This document shows positions 15,350-23,988 of a stretch of DNA of 64,000 nucleotides, one piece after another. The notes under the pieces are model-generated. The model searched no databases. It was not told the DNA's origin and was given only the letters and a program-made list of their open reading frames with translations. Origin of the DNA: Leisingera aquaemixtae. Lineage in GTDB: Bacteria > Pseudomonadota > Alphaproteobacteria > Rhodobacterales > Rhodobacteraceae. Every line of letters begins with the position of its first letter. Positions within the stretch are counted from its first letter, which is position 1. The translations under genes were made by a program, and so were the position numbers. The stretch spans positions 620,001 through 684,000 of the forward strand of contig NZ_CYSR01000030.1 of NCBI RefSeq assembly GCF_001458395.1, read 5' to 3'.

Positions 15350-16535
15350 CATGCTCCCCCATGGCGCGCTCCAGGGCGTCAAGGTCCTTGACCTTTCCCG
15401 CATCCTGGCAGGCCCCACCTGCACCCAGCTTCTGGGCGACCTTGGCGCGACGGTGATCAAGGTGGAAAACCCCAAGACCGGCGGCGACGACACCCGCCAG
15501 TGGGGGCCGCCCTATGTGGTGGATGCGGACGGCAAGCAATCCGATCTCTCCGCCTATTTCATGGCCGCCAACCGCAACAAGCGCTCGGTCGCCATCGACA
15601 TCGCGACAGAGGACGGCCAGCAGGCGATCCGCCGGCTGGCGGCAGAGGCCGACATCCTGATCGAGAACTTCAAGCCCGGCGGGCTGGCCAAATACGGGCT
15701 GGACTACGCCAGCCTCAAGGACGATCTGCCGGGCCTGATCTACTGTTCCATTTCCGGATACGGCCAGACCGGGCCCAACAGCCACAAACCCGGCTATGAC
15801 ATCATGGCGCAGGGCTTCGGCGGCATCATGTCGCTGACCGGCGAGCCGGAGGGCCAGCCGATGAAGGCCGGCGTCGGCATCGCCGATGTGATGTGCGGCA
15901 TGTACGCCTGCATCGGCATCCTCAGCGCCCTGCACCACCGAGAGAAGACCGGCGAGGGCCAGCAGATCGACCTGGCCCTTGTGGATGCCCAGATCGCCTG
16001 GCTGATCAACGAGGGCGTTGCCTATCTGAACACCGGCCAGACCCCCAAGCGGCGCGGCAACGAACACCCCAGCATCGTGCCCTATGGCGTCTACGAAACC
16101 TCAGACGGCCATGTGATCCTGGCGGTGGGCAACGACAGCCAGTTCCGCCGCTTCATGGAATTCCTCAAGCTCGAAGGGCTGGCCGAGGACGCCCGCTTTG
16201 CCACCAACCCGGCCCGGCTGCAGAACCGCGACGCCCTGAACGCGATCCTGATCCCCGCGGTGCAGCGCTTCACCACCGGCGCGGTGCTGGCAGCGATGGA
16301 GGCGCGCAAGGTGCCGGCAGGCCCGGTGCAGACCCTGGACACCCTGTTTGCCAGCAGCCAGGTCGACGCCCGCAGCATGGCGATTGGCATGGACACGGCG
16401 GCCGGTCCGGTCAAGCTGCTGGGCAATCCGCTGAAATTCTCCCGCACGCCGGTGACATACCGCCACGCGCCGCCTGCCTGCGGCGAAAGCACCGTGGAGA
16501 TTCTGAGCGCAGAACACCCGTTTGAGCCGTCCTGA
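15336..16535 (+). CDS. Family III CoA-transferase (CaiB/BaiF type)
   Basis: The 399-residue product moves CoA between carboxylic acids. Family features are LSRILAGPTCTQLLGDLGA near the start, VIKVENP, the NRNKRSVAID strand and the catalytic Asp in KPGYDIMAQ (D155), which forms the aspartyl-CoA anhydride. The C-terminal part has the two-domain interlocked-ring layout (PSIVPYGVYET, then LGNPLKFSRTP). The ATG overlaps the preceding ThDP-enzyme gene by 14 bases, which implies translational coupling and a shared pathway. Substrate candidates are dicarboxylic or hydroxy acids; the sequence does not decide. Confidence 0.85.
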   Translation: MAASDMLPHGALQGVKVLDLSRILAGPTCTQLLGDLGATVIKVENPKTGGDDTRQWGPPYVVDADGKQSDLSAYFMAANRNKRSVAIDIATEDGQQAIRRLAAEADILIENFKPGGLAKYGLDYASLKDDLPGLIYCSISGYGQTGPNSHKPGYDIMAQGFGGIMSLTGEPEGQPMKAGVGIADVMCGMYACIGILSALHHREKTGEGQQIDLALVDAQIAWLINEGVAYLNTGQTPKRRGNEHPSIVPYGVYETSDGHVILAVGNDSQFRRFMEFLKLEGLAEDARFATNPARLQNRDALNAILIPAVQRFTTGAVLAAMEARKVPAGPVQTLDTLFASSQVDARSMAIGMDTAAGPVKLLGNPLKFSRTPVTYRHAPPACGESTVEILSAEHPFEPS

Positions 16536-16795
16536 TCCCACAGGGATGCGGCGGCTTTCCGCCATGTGTTACAGTTTCCGGCAATTCACCGCTAAATCCG
16601 CGGTGCTTTGCGCGTGCCTTAATCCTCCTTATTGCCAAAATTTCCCGGGAAATCCTACACATCCGCCATAGTTTCAATCCAGGCGCACACAGGCCATCAC
16701 CAAACCGCGAGCGGGGTTCGCCCGGAACATTCCGATGATCTACTCTTCAGCAGGACACGGAAACCGCTCTCGGATAAAACAAAGATTGGACTCTC
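16536..16795. promoter_or_regulatory. Intergenic region with a 14-base palindrome before the TPR-opg genes
   Basis: This 260-base gap holds the perfect palindrome ATTTCCCGGGAAAT (16640-16653), about 145 bases before the TPR gene, and an A/T-richer stretch to its 3' side. It is the only clear place for a promoter of the TPR-opgCGH series. The palindrome may be an operator; no family match is claimed. Confidence 0.4.
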
Positions 16796-18157
16796 ATGAC
16801 GCAAGATATCTTCGGCCAAGACAACAGCCTGACCGATGCAACTGCACAGCAGAATTGGAATGCCGTGCAGCTGGGAGTTCTTTCCCATGCCGCCGTGACC
16901 GCAGATCATCTGGGCGCGGTTCTGAAGGCCGCGCCGGAGTTTGCCCTGGCCCATGCGATCAAGGGGCTGTCACTGCTGATGCTGGGGCGTTCCGAGCTGG
17001 TGCCCACGGCGCGCGAGGCGCTGCGCGATGCCAGGGCCTTCTGCGAGGGCGCCCTCCCGCGCGAGCGCAAATATGTGGACGCGCTCGACTGCTGGCTGGC
17101 CGGCCGTCCCAGCCTGGCGATCCAGCGGATGGAGGAAGTGCTGGACGTCTTCCCTGAGGACACCCTGGCGATGAAGCTCAGCCACGGCATCCGCTTCATC
17201 ATGGGCGACCCGGCGGGGATGCGCGCCTCGGTCGAACGGGTGCTGCCGGCCTATGCGCCGGACCATGCCGGGCGCGGCTACCTCCTGGGCTGCCATTCCT
17301 TTGCGCTGGAGGAGACCGGCGAATATGAGCGCGCCGCCAATGCCGGCCGCCAGGCGCTGTGGATGGCGCCGGATGATGCCTGGGGCCTGCACGCCGTGGC
17401 GCATGTGCATGACATGACCGGCAACGCCCGATCGGGTCTCGACTGGCTGCACGGACGCGAGGAGGCCTGGGCGCATTGCAACAACTTCCGCTATCACGTC
17501 TGGTGGCACAAGGCGCTGATGCACCTCGATCTGGGCCAGATGGAGGAGGCGGTCACGCTCTATGACACCGAAGTGCGCAAGGACAAGACCGACGATTACC
17601 GCGACATTTCCAACGCCACCTCGCTGCTGATGCGGCTGGAGCTGGAAGGCGTTGACGTGGGCAGCCGCTGGGACGAGCTGGCGAATCTCTGCGCCGCCCG
17701 CACCGATGACGGCAGCCTGATTTTTGCCGATCTGCACTATCTCATGGCGCTGACCGGCCACCGCAAGGAGGACGCCCACCGGCTGGTGCAGCGGATTCAC
17801 GCCGATGCGGAACGGGGCGGCAGCGAGGCGCGCGCGCGGATGGCGGACCCCGGCTGTGCCGCCGCCGACGGGCTGGAAGCCTTCGGAGACGGTCAATACA
17901 TGGCTGCTTTCGCGCATTTGTCCGCAGCCCGGGCCACCCTGCAGCTGGCCGGCGGCAGCCACGCGCAACGCGATGTTTTTGAACGCATAACTATAGACGC
18001 GGGAATCCGCTCAGGCCAGCTTGACGAAGTCGAAGCAATCCTTGATGACCGCCGCGCCAGGCGGGGCGGCGCAGAGGACAACTACGCGCTGGCCCGCCGC
18101 ACCCTGATTTCCGAGGCCCGGAACCCGTCCGGTGCCAAAAGCGTACCTGCCGAGTAA
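16796..18157 (+). CDS. TTC38-like tetratricopeptide repeat protein
   Basis: A 453-residue soluble protein without a signal peptide, made of helix pairs throughout. Recognisable TPR units include LAHAIKGLSLLMLGRSEL, PSLAIQRMEEVLDVFPED, EYERAANAGRQALWMAPDD and the family-typical WGLHAVAHVHDMTGNARSG, which resembles the TTC38 family. No enzyme motif is seen. It ends 25 bases before the likely opgC start, so it may be the first gene of the opg operon and link glucan synthesis to another process, but the function is unknown. The start ATG follows an A/T-rich leader with a weak ribosome-binding site. Confidence 0.8.
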   Translation: MTQDIFGQDNSLTDATAQQNWNAVQLGVLSHAAVTADHLGAVLKAAPEFALAHAIKGLSLLMLGRSELVPTAREALRDARAFCEGALPRERKYVDALDCWLAGRPSLAIQRMEEVLDVFPEDTLAMKLSHGIRFIMGDPAGMRASVERVLPAYAPDHAGRGYLLGCHSFALEETGEYERAANAGRQALWMAPDDAWGLHAVAHVHDMTGNARSGLDWLHGREEAWAHCNNFRYHVWWHKALMHLDLGQMEEAVTLYDTEVRKDKTDDYRDISNATSLLMRLELEGVDVGSRWDELANLCAARTDDGSLIFADLHYLMALTGHRKEDAHRLVQRIHADAERGGSEARARMADPGCAAADGLEAFGDGQYMAAFAHLSAARATLQLAGGSHAQRDVFERITIDAGIRSGQLDEVEAILDDRRARRGGAEDNYALARRTLISEARNPSGAKSVPAE

Positions 18158-18182
18158 GACCCTCAAGGACCAGAAACCTCAG

Positions 18183-19445
18183 ATGTCCAGCGTTGCGCCC
18201 TTTCCCGGGCCTCAGAAAGACCCTGCTGCCGCCAACCGTGCAGTGCCCCCGCCGCAACCGGCCCAGCCGCGGCTGCGCGACCCGCGGCTCGACTTCTACC
18301 GCGGCATCGCCATGTTCATCATCCTGGTGGCGCATATCCCGGGCAACCGCTGGGCCGGCTGGATCCCGGCGCGGTTCGGCTTTACCGACGCGACCGAGAT
18401 CTTTGTGTTCTGCTCCGGCATGGCCTCGGCCATCGCCTTTGGCAGTTCCTTCGCCCGCCAGGGCTGGTGGCTGGGCACTGCCCGCGTGATCTTCCGCTGC
18501 TGGCAGGTCTACTGGGCCCACATCGGCCTGTTCTTCTTCCTCACCGCCTCCATGGCGGCGCTCGACCTCTATGGCGGCTTCGACAAAAGCTATATCGGCT
18601 CCCTGAACCTGCACTGGTTCTTCACCAACACCGTGCAGCAGCTGGTCGGGGTGATGACGCTGACCTATGTGCCGAACTACTTTGACGTGCTGCCAATGTA
18701 TCTGGGCGTGCTGGTCCTGCTGCCGCTGATGATGGGGCTGGAAAAGGCCGGGGTCTGGGCGGTGATCGCCGCCAGCGTCCTGATCTGGCTCACCGCCAAC
18801 CCCTACATGATCGGCCTCGGCCCCAATGGCATCTCCTTCCCGGCGGAACCCTGGTCGGACCGTGAGTGGTTCTTCAACCCGCTCGGCTGGCAGCTGCTGT
18901 TCTTCACCGGCTTTGCCTTCATGAAGGGCTGGCTGCCCGCGCCGCCGGTCTCAAAGGCGCTGGTGATCCTGGCCGCAGCCTTTGTGATCCTGTCCGCGCC
19001 GTTCGGCTCCTGGAAGGTCTTCCTCTGGGTGGAAGCGGCGAACAAGGATCTGGCCGCCCTGATCCGCCCGACCTGGGAAATCACCGCGGAATGGCGCGAA
19101 AAGACCGATTTCGGCCTGCTGCGCTATGCCCATTTCCTGTCGCTGGCCTATCTCGGCTGGGTGGCCGCGGGCGCAGGCGGCAAACGGCTCATTGCCTCCG
19201 GCCACTCGCTGGCCTCGCGCACCTGGGCGGTATTGCTGAAACTGATCACCAAGGTCGGCCAGCAATCCCTCGCAGTGTTTGTTTTTTCGATGGCGCTGGC
19301 CCGTTTCATCGGCTTTGCGCTTGACCAGACCGACCGCGCGGTTATGACCACGGCATTCGCCAACCTGGTTGGCTTTTTCCTAATTATCGTCTGCGCTTAC
19401 ACCGCAGCCTGGTTCAAGTCACAACCTTGGAGAGCCAAGAAATGA
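18183..19445 (+). CDS. opgC: OpgC, membrane acyltransferase for periplasmic glucans
   Basis: OpgC adds succinyl groups to osmoregulated periplasmic glucans. The 420-residue product has a Pro-rich cytoplasmic start, then about ten membrane helices. The family signature DPRLDFYRGIAMFIIL opens the first helix, followed by FVFCSGMASAIAFG. From 18183 the ATG has AAGGA at about 13 bases; an in-frame GTG at 18132 inside the TPR gene would add 17 residues and is less likely. The stop overlaps the opgG start as ATGA. The operon order opgC-opgG-opgH is common in alphaproteobacteria. Confidence 0.88.
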   Translation: MSSVAPFPGPQKDPAAANRAVPPPQPAQPRLRDPRLDFYRGIAMFIILVAHIPGNRWAGWIPARFGFTDATEIFVFCSGMASAIAFGSSFARQGWWLGTARVIFRCWQVYWAHIGLFFFLTASMAALDLYGGFDKSYIGSLNLHWFFTNTVQQLVGVMTLTYVPNYFDVLPMYLGVLVLLPLMMGLEKAGVWAVIAASVLIWLTANPYMIGLGPNGISFPAEPWSDREWFFNPLGWQLLFFTGFAFMKGWLPAPPVSKALVILAAAFVILSAPFGSWKVFLWVEAANKDLAALIRPTWEITAEWREKTDFGLLRYAHFLSLAYLGWVAAGAGGKRLIASGHSLASRTWAVLLKLITKVGQQSLAVFVFSMALARFIGFALDQTDRAVMTTAFANLVGFFLIIVCAYTAAWFKSQPWRAKK

Positions 19446-20950
19446 GCTCTTTTTCCCGCCGTTCCTTCCTCGCAGCCGCGCTTGGCAGCAGCGCCCTGTC
19501 CGCCCTGCCAGTTCTGGCGAGCGAAACCGAACCCTTCAGCCGCGGCGTGGTGGTGGCCAAGGCCCGCGCGCTGGCCGAGGAGGCCTACGCCGAACGCCCG
19601 TCGGTGCCGCAGGACTGGCTGGACCAGACTTACGACGACTACAAGGCACGCTGGTTCCGCAGTTCGGACGCGCTGTGGTCCGGCACCGGCCGCAGCTACA
19701 ATGTCGATTTCTTCCTGCCCGGCCTCTATTTTCCGCGCCCGGTGCAGATCAACACCGTGACCGCAGGCCAGGCGCAGCCTGTGCCATTCGACCTGACGCT
19801 GTTCGACAAAACCGACAAGGCGCCCGACCTCACCACCGACGGGCACCTGGGCTATTCCGGCCTGCGCCTGCGCACGGTTCTGGATAACCCCGCCCAGAAG
19901 AACGAATTCTGCGTGTTCCAGGGGGCCAGCTATTTCCGCGCCATCGGCATCGGCAACACTTACGGGCTGTCGGCCCGCGGCCTGGCGCTGAAAACCGCAG
20001 ATCCCGAGGGCGAGGAGTTTCCGGAGTTCATCGAGTTCTGGCTGGAGGCCCCTGCCCCCGGCCAGCGCTCCATGGTGGTCCATGCGCTGATGGACTCGCC
20101 CTCCGTCACCGGCGCCTACCGGTTTGTCATTACCCCCGGCAGCAGCACGGTGATGGATGTCGAGGCCACGCTGTTTGCCCGCGAGGAGCTGAACCACGCG
20201 GGCCTTGCCCCGCTCACCTCTATGTTCCTGTTCGATGCCACCAACCGCAGCCGCTTTGACGATTTCCGCCCGGCGGTGCATGACAGCGACGGCCTCCTGG
20301 TGGTCAACGGCAACGGCGAAACCCTGTGGCGGCCGCTGGCCAACCCCACCCGGCTGCAGGTGTCGTCCTTCCTGGATGAAAACCCCCGCGGTTTCGGCCT
20401 GATGCAGCGCGCGCGCAAGCTCTCGGATTTCAACGACCTCGAAGCCTTCTATCACAAGCGCCCCTGCCTGTGGGTCGAACCCCAGGGCGACTGGGGCCCG
20501 GGTGCCGTCACCCTGGTGGAAATCCCCGCCGACAAGGAGATCTACGACAACACCGTGGCCTACTGGCGCCCGCGCGAGCCCTACGCCGCCGGCGCGCAGG
20601 TCAGCCTCAGCTACCGCCTCACCTGGGGCGAGGAGCCAGAGCTGCCGATGCCGCGGGTGACCGACACCGCCGAGGGCGCGCGGATCTTTGGCGGGCCGGG
20701 CCGGATCGTCACCATCGACTTTGAGGCGCACCCGCTGTTCGATGACGGGCCAGAGGCCCTTGACGTGCACATCCACTCTCCCCATGTGGCGACGAGCGAA
20801 GGCGTGCTGCAGCGCAACCCGGAAACCGGCGGACTGCGGCTGGCCTTCAACTTCGATCCTGGCGATCAGGATTACATCGAACTTCGCGCCCAGCTCAGGA
20901 AAGACGGCAGCCCCGCTTCCGAGGTCTGGCTTTACAGGTGGACCGCATGA
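19442..20950 (+). CDS. opgG: OpgG, periplasmic glucan biosynthesis protein
   Basis: OpgG is a periplasmic protein needed to make and branch the beta-glucan backbone of osmoregulated periplasmic glucans. The 502-residue product begins with a Tat-type leader (FSRRSFLAAALG, residues 4-15). The body is the MdoG beta-sandwich: YNVDFFLPGLYFPRPV, ASYFRAIGIGNTYGLSARG, EFPEFIEFWLE, and the late VEPQGDWGPGAVTLVEIP are family stretches. I chose the ATG at 19442 (ATGA overlap with opgC, GGAGAG upstream) over an ATG five codons earlier. It is translationally coupled to both neighbours. Confidence 0.93.
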   Translation: MSSFSRRSFLAAALGSSALSALPVLASETEPFSRGVVVAKARALAEEAYAERPSVPQDWLDQTYDDYKARWFRSSDALWSGTGRSYNVDFFLPGLYFPRPVQINTVTAGQAQPVPFDLTLFDKTDKAPDLTTDGHLGYSGLRLRTVLDNPAQKNEFCVFQGASYFRAIGIGNTYGLSARGLALKTADPEGEEFPEFIEFWLEAPAPGQRSMVVHALMDSPSVTGAYRFVITPGSSTVMDVEATLFAREELNHAGLAPLTSMFLFDATNRSRFDDFRPAVHDSDGLLVVNGNGETLWRPLANPTRLQVSSFLDENPRGFGLMQRARKLSDFNDLEAFYHKRPCLWVEPQGDWGPGAVTLVEIPADKEIYDNTVAYWRPREPYAAGAQVSLSYRLTWGEEPELPMPRVTDTAEGARIFGGPGRIVTIDFEAHPLFDDGPEALDVHIHSPHVATSEGVLQRNPETGGLRLAFNFDPGDQDYIELRAQLRKDGSPASEVWLYRWTA

Positions 20951-22824
20951 CTGCACGTGATCTGATGCCTCCGGAACAGCCCCTGGCGATGCCGGAGCAG
21001 GACTTCAGCAAGGACTTCCGCGACGCCGCCGCCCCCGGCGATGCCGCGCCGCGCCAGGTGGCGCTGTGGCGGCTGCTGGCCTTTTCGCCCGCAATGGCAG
21101 CTACCGGCCTTCTGACCTGGGTGATGCAGGGCTGGTTCGCCGACGGCGGTTTTTCGGTGCTGGAGATGATCCTGCTGGCGCTGATCGCCTTCAACTTCTT
21201 CTGGATTGCCTTCACCGTCTCGACCGTGCTGCTGGGCCTCTATGGCCTGTCGCGCCGCGAGCGCACCGCCGCCCGCGGCGCCGCCCGGCCGATGAAGGTG
21301 GCGCTCTTGATGCCGGTCTACAACGAGGTGCCCTGGTATGTGCTGGGCAACGCCCAGACCATGCTGCAGGAACTGCACGGCCGCGGCGGCCTGCATGATT
21401 ACGCGATGTTCATCCTGTCGGACACCCGCGACGACGCGATTGCCGAACAGGAACGCGCCAGCGTCGAGGCGCTGCGCACCATGCTGCCGGAAGGCACCGA
21501 GCTCTACTACCGCCGCCGCGCCGACAATGAGGGCCGCAAGGTCGGCAACATCTCCGACTGGGTGCGCCGCTGGGGCGCGGGCTATGAGGCGATGCTGGTG
21601 CTGGACGCCGACAGCCTGATGACCGGCCGCGCCATTGCCCGGCTGGCCGACGCGCTGGCCCGCGACCCGAGCGCCGGCCTGATCCAGAGCTATCCGCAGC
21701 TCATCGGCGCGCAGTCGGTCTTTGGCCGCATGCAGCAGTTCGCCAACGGCGTCTATGGCCTCGCGCTGGCCGAGGGCCTGGCCCGCTGGGCCGGGCACGA
21801 GGGCAACTACTGGGGCCACAACGCCATCATCCGCACCCGCGCCTTTGCCGCCTGCGCGGGCCTGCCGCTCCTGCGCTCGCGCTTCGGCGGCGGCGATAAG
21901 CTGATCATGAGCCACGATTTCGTCGAGGCAGGCCTGTTGCGCCGGGCCGGCTGGTCGGTGCGCTTCCTGCCCCGGATCCGCGGATCCTATGAGGAAACTC
22001 CCGCCACCCTGATCGACCACATCTTGCGCGACCGCCGCTGGTGCCAGGGCAACCTGCAGCACCTCAACCTGCTGCATGCCAAGGGCTTCCGCGCGATCTC
22101 CCGCTTCCACCTGTTCGCGGGCGCCATCGGCTATCTTATGGCACCGGTGTGGTTCGCGCTCCTGGTGCTGTGGGCAGTGATCGGCCGCAGCGAAGAGGCG
22201 TCGGTGATCAGCTATTTCAGCGAGGCCAACCCCTTCCGCCCCAACTGGCCCGATATGTCCGAGCCCAAGCACGTGCTGGTGATCATCCTGATCTACGCCA
22301 TGCTGCTGGCCCCCAAGCTGCTGGCGGCGGCCGCGCTGCCGCTCACTGGCAGCCGGTTCTCGGAATACGGCGGCCCGGTGCATTTCGCGCTGTCCTTCCT
22401 GTCTGAGGTGGTGCTGGCGATCCTCTATGCGCCGATCCTGATGGTGCAGCAGATGATCGCGGTGTTCCGCACCGCCCTTGGCCTGCAGCGCGGCTGGGCG
22501 CCGCAGGCGCGCGATGGCGGCAGCTATTCCCTGCGCACGCTGGCGGCCTGCCACGCGCTGGAAACCGTCAGCGGCGTCGCGCTCTGGGCAGGCATCCTGA
22601 CCGGCACCGTGTCGCTGTGGCTGGCCCCGATCGCGCTGTCGCTGGTGCTGGCGGTGCCGTTGTCGGCGCTGTCGGGCGTCAAGACGGTGAACCGCATCCG
22701 CCACTGGATGGCCACGCGGGAGGAGTTCACCGAACCCCAGATCACCCGCGCCGCCCGTGCCGCCCGCGCCGAGCTGAAGGCGCTGCTGGACGGCAGCACC
22801 GTCCGCGGCACCCCGGCGGAGTAA
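20947..22824 (+). CDS. opgH: OpgH, membrane glucosyltransferase
   Basis: OpgH polymerises glucose from UDP-glucose into the linear glucan backbone and passes it across the inner membrane. The 625-residue protein has two N-terminal helices (about 38-60 and 70-95), a cytoplasmic GT-A domain (about 115-400) with LLMPVYNEVP, LDADSLMTG (the DxD-type metal site), SHDFVEAGLLRRAGW and DRRWCQGNLQH (the Q/RxxRW-type acceptor motif), then several C-terminal helices. The ATG at 20947 forms an ATGA overlap with the opgG stop; a GTG at 20938 is possible. It ends the operon; downstream is a 408-base gap. Confidence 0.93.
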   Translation: MTARDLMPPEQPLAMPEQDFSKDFRDAAAPGDAAPRQVALWRLLAFSPAMAATGLLTWVMQGWFADGGFSVLEMILLALIAFNFFWIAFTVSTVLLGLYGLSRRERTAARGAARPMKVALLMPVYNEVPWYVLGNAQTMLQELHGRGGLHDYAMFILSDTRDDAIAEQERASVEALRTMLPEGTELYYRRRADNEGRKVGNISDWVRRWGAGYEAMLVLDADSLMTGRAIARLADALARDPSAGLIQSYPQLIGAQSVFGRMQQFANGVYGLALAEGLARWAGHEGNYWGHNAIIRTRAFAACAGLPLLRSRFGGGDKLIMSHDFVEAGLLRRAGWSVRFLPRIRGSYEETPATLIDHILRDRRWCQGNLQHLNLLHAKGFRAISRFHLFAGAIGYLMAPVWFALLVLWAVIGRSEEASVISYFSEANPFRPNWPDMSEPKHVLVIILIYAMLLAPKLLAAAALPLTGSRFSEYGGPVHFALSFLSEVVLAILYAPILMVQQMIAVFRTALGLQRGWAPQARDGGSYSLRTLAACHALETVSGVALWAGILTGTVSLWLAPIALSLVLAVPLSALSGVKTVNRIRHWMATREEFTEPQITRAARAARAELKALLDGSTVRGTPAE

Positions 22825-23232
22825 CCCCGCGGCCAAGCGGCTCCCGCGCCTGCAGGATGCCCCGGCTGCACCGGGACACCCTTGGCAGCCTTGGGCCCGG
22901 CACCGCGCAGATGCGCGGTGCGGCCTGCGGCCCTCGCCAGGGCGCACCTGGACCCCTCCCTCACAACGACAGACCTGCCGCAGCGCGCCCGCGAGGGCGC
23001 GCTGCCCGGCCCAACGCTTTGGCCCGCAAATCCCTGGTTTGCGCGCCAAAGGGGCGGGAGCGCCCCGCATCCCCTAGTGATGACCCGGCGACGTCAGCGC
23101 ACCGGCGGCGGATCCCCGGCCCAATCCGCCAGCCTGCCCGCTTCGCCCCACCCGGGCACCGCACGGCCGCCGCCGAACAGCACCGCTGCCGCCGCCGTCA
23201 AGACGCCAGAGCGTCCGCTTTCAGGGCTGCCG
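22825..23232. other. 408-base gap rich in GC hairpins, no gene seen
   Basis: Between the convergent opgH and rhodanese genes I see no supported gene. The stretch holds several strong inverted repeats: GCACCGCGCA with TGCGCGGTGC (22900-22921), CAGCGCGCCC with GGGCGCGCTG (22981-23004, four-base loop), and GGGGCG with CGCCCC (23049-23064). They may be terminators for both genes or a decayed palindrome cluster. Open frames across it have no homology I recognise. Confidence 0.5.
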
Positions 23233-23706
23233 TTATCCTTGCCACCGGGCCACCGGCAGGTTGCCCGCGATCCAGCCCGGCCCCGCGGCAGAGCCCAGCA
23301 TGCCTTCGGGCACGTCGATCACATTGGTGAAACCTGCCTCTGCCAGCGCCAGCGTCAGCCGCGCCGAGCGCACCCCGCGGGCGCAGATCAGCGCCACCGG
23401 CACCGTGCGGTCCGGTCCCGCCACCGCCTGCAGGGCCGCCATGAAATCCCCGCGCCGCATGTCGATCTGATGGCTGCCCACCGGCACCCCGGACGCGCGC
23501 CATTCCTGCGGGGTGCGGATATCCACCAGGATGATGCCGCCGTCCCGGGCCGCCGCAAACGCCTCTGCCGCCGTCAGCCGCGGCTGATCATGCGCGGGCG
23601 GCTGGCGGCGGTGCCACCAGTAGCCAAAGCCGCCTGCCGCCGCGGCCCCGCCCAGCAGCATCAGCCGCCGCGTCAGGGTTGAATTGTCCGCCTGTGACCC
23701 GGCCAT
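23233..23706 (-). CDS. Membrane-anchored rhodanese-like protein
   Basis: The 157-residue product has a single N-terminal anchor (about residues 14-31, RRLMLLGGAAAAGGFGYWW) and one rhodanese domain facing the periplasm. The active-site loop is CARGVRS with the persulfide-bearing Cys at 108; DIRTPQEW and GSHQIDM are the usual rhodanese strands. Family members transfer sulfane sulfur, but the acceptor here is unknown. It might serve periplasmic sulfur handling, though it is 13 kb from the sox genes. I chose the ATG at 23706 because GGAGG lies six bases upstream; an open frame extends 60 codons further but has no good start. Confidence 0.82.
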   Translation of the reverse strand: MAGSQADNSTLTRRLMLLGGAAAAGGFGYWWHRRQPPAHDQPRLTAAEAFAAARDGGIILVDIRTPQEWRASGVPVGSHQIDMRRGDFMAALQAVAGPDRTVPVALICARGVRSARLTLALAEAGFTNVIDVPEGMLGSAAGPGWIAGNLPVARWQG

Positions 23707-23988
23707 GGTGCCTCCGCTGTTCGGTTTGCCGCCGCTGGATTGTGATCCTGCCCCAGATTTAGCAGCTTGGCAGCCTCCAATCACCAGAAATGCCCAGCAT
23801 AGGCCAGTCAAGTTCTTGTTATTGCGCGCAAGCCGCCCAAATATAGGCGCAACAATCGTACCAAATCTGTCCCGGAACTGCGGCATTCTTACGGTATCCG
23901 GGGCGGCGGGGGTGGTTCTGTGCTGAAAAATTGCTTAGCACTGGACTAAAAAAAATAACGACGCGCCAACCCGACAGGAGACCTGCAC

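Noticed and set aside
13715-15493. Long open frame antisense to the ThDP-enzyme gene
   Set aside because: No domain; the sense frame gives a full enzyme with family motifs and coupled neighbours.
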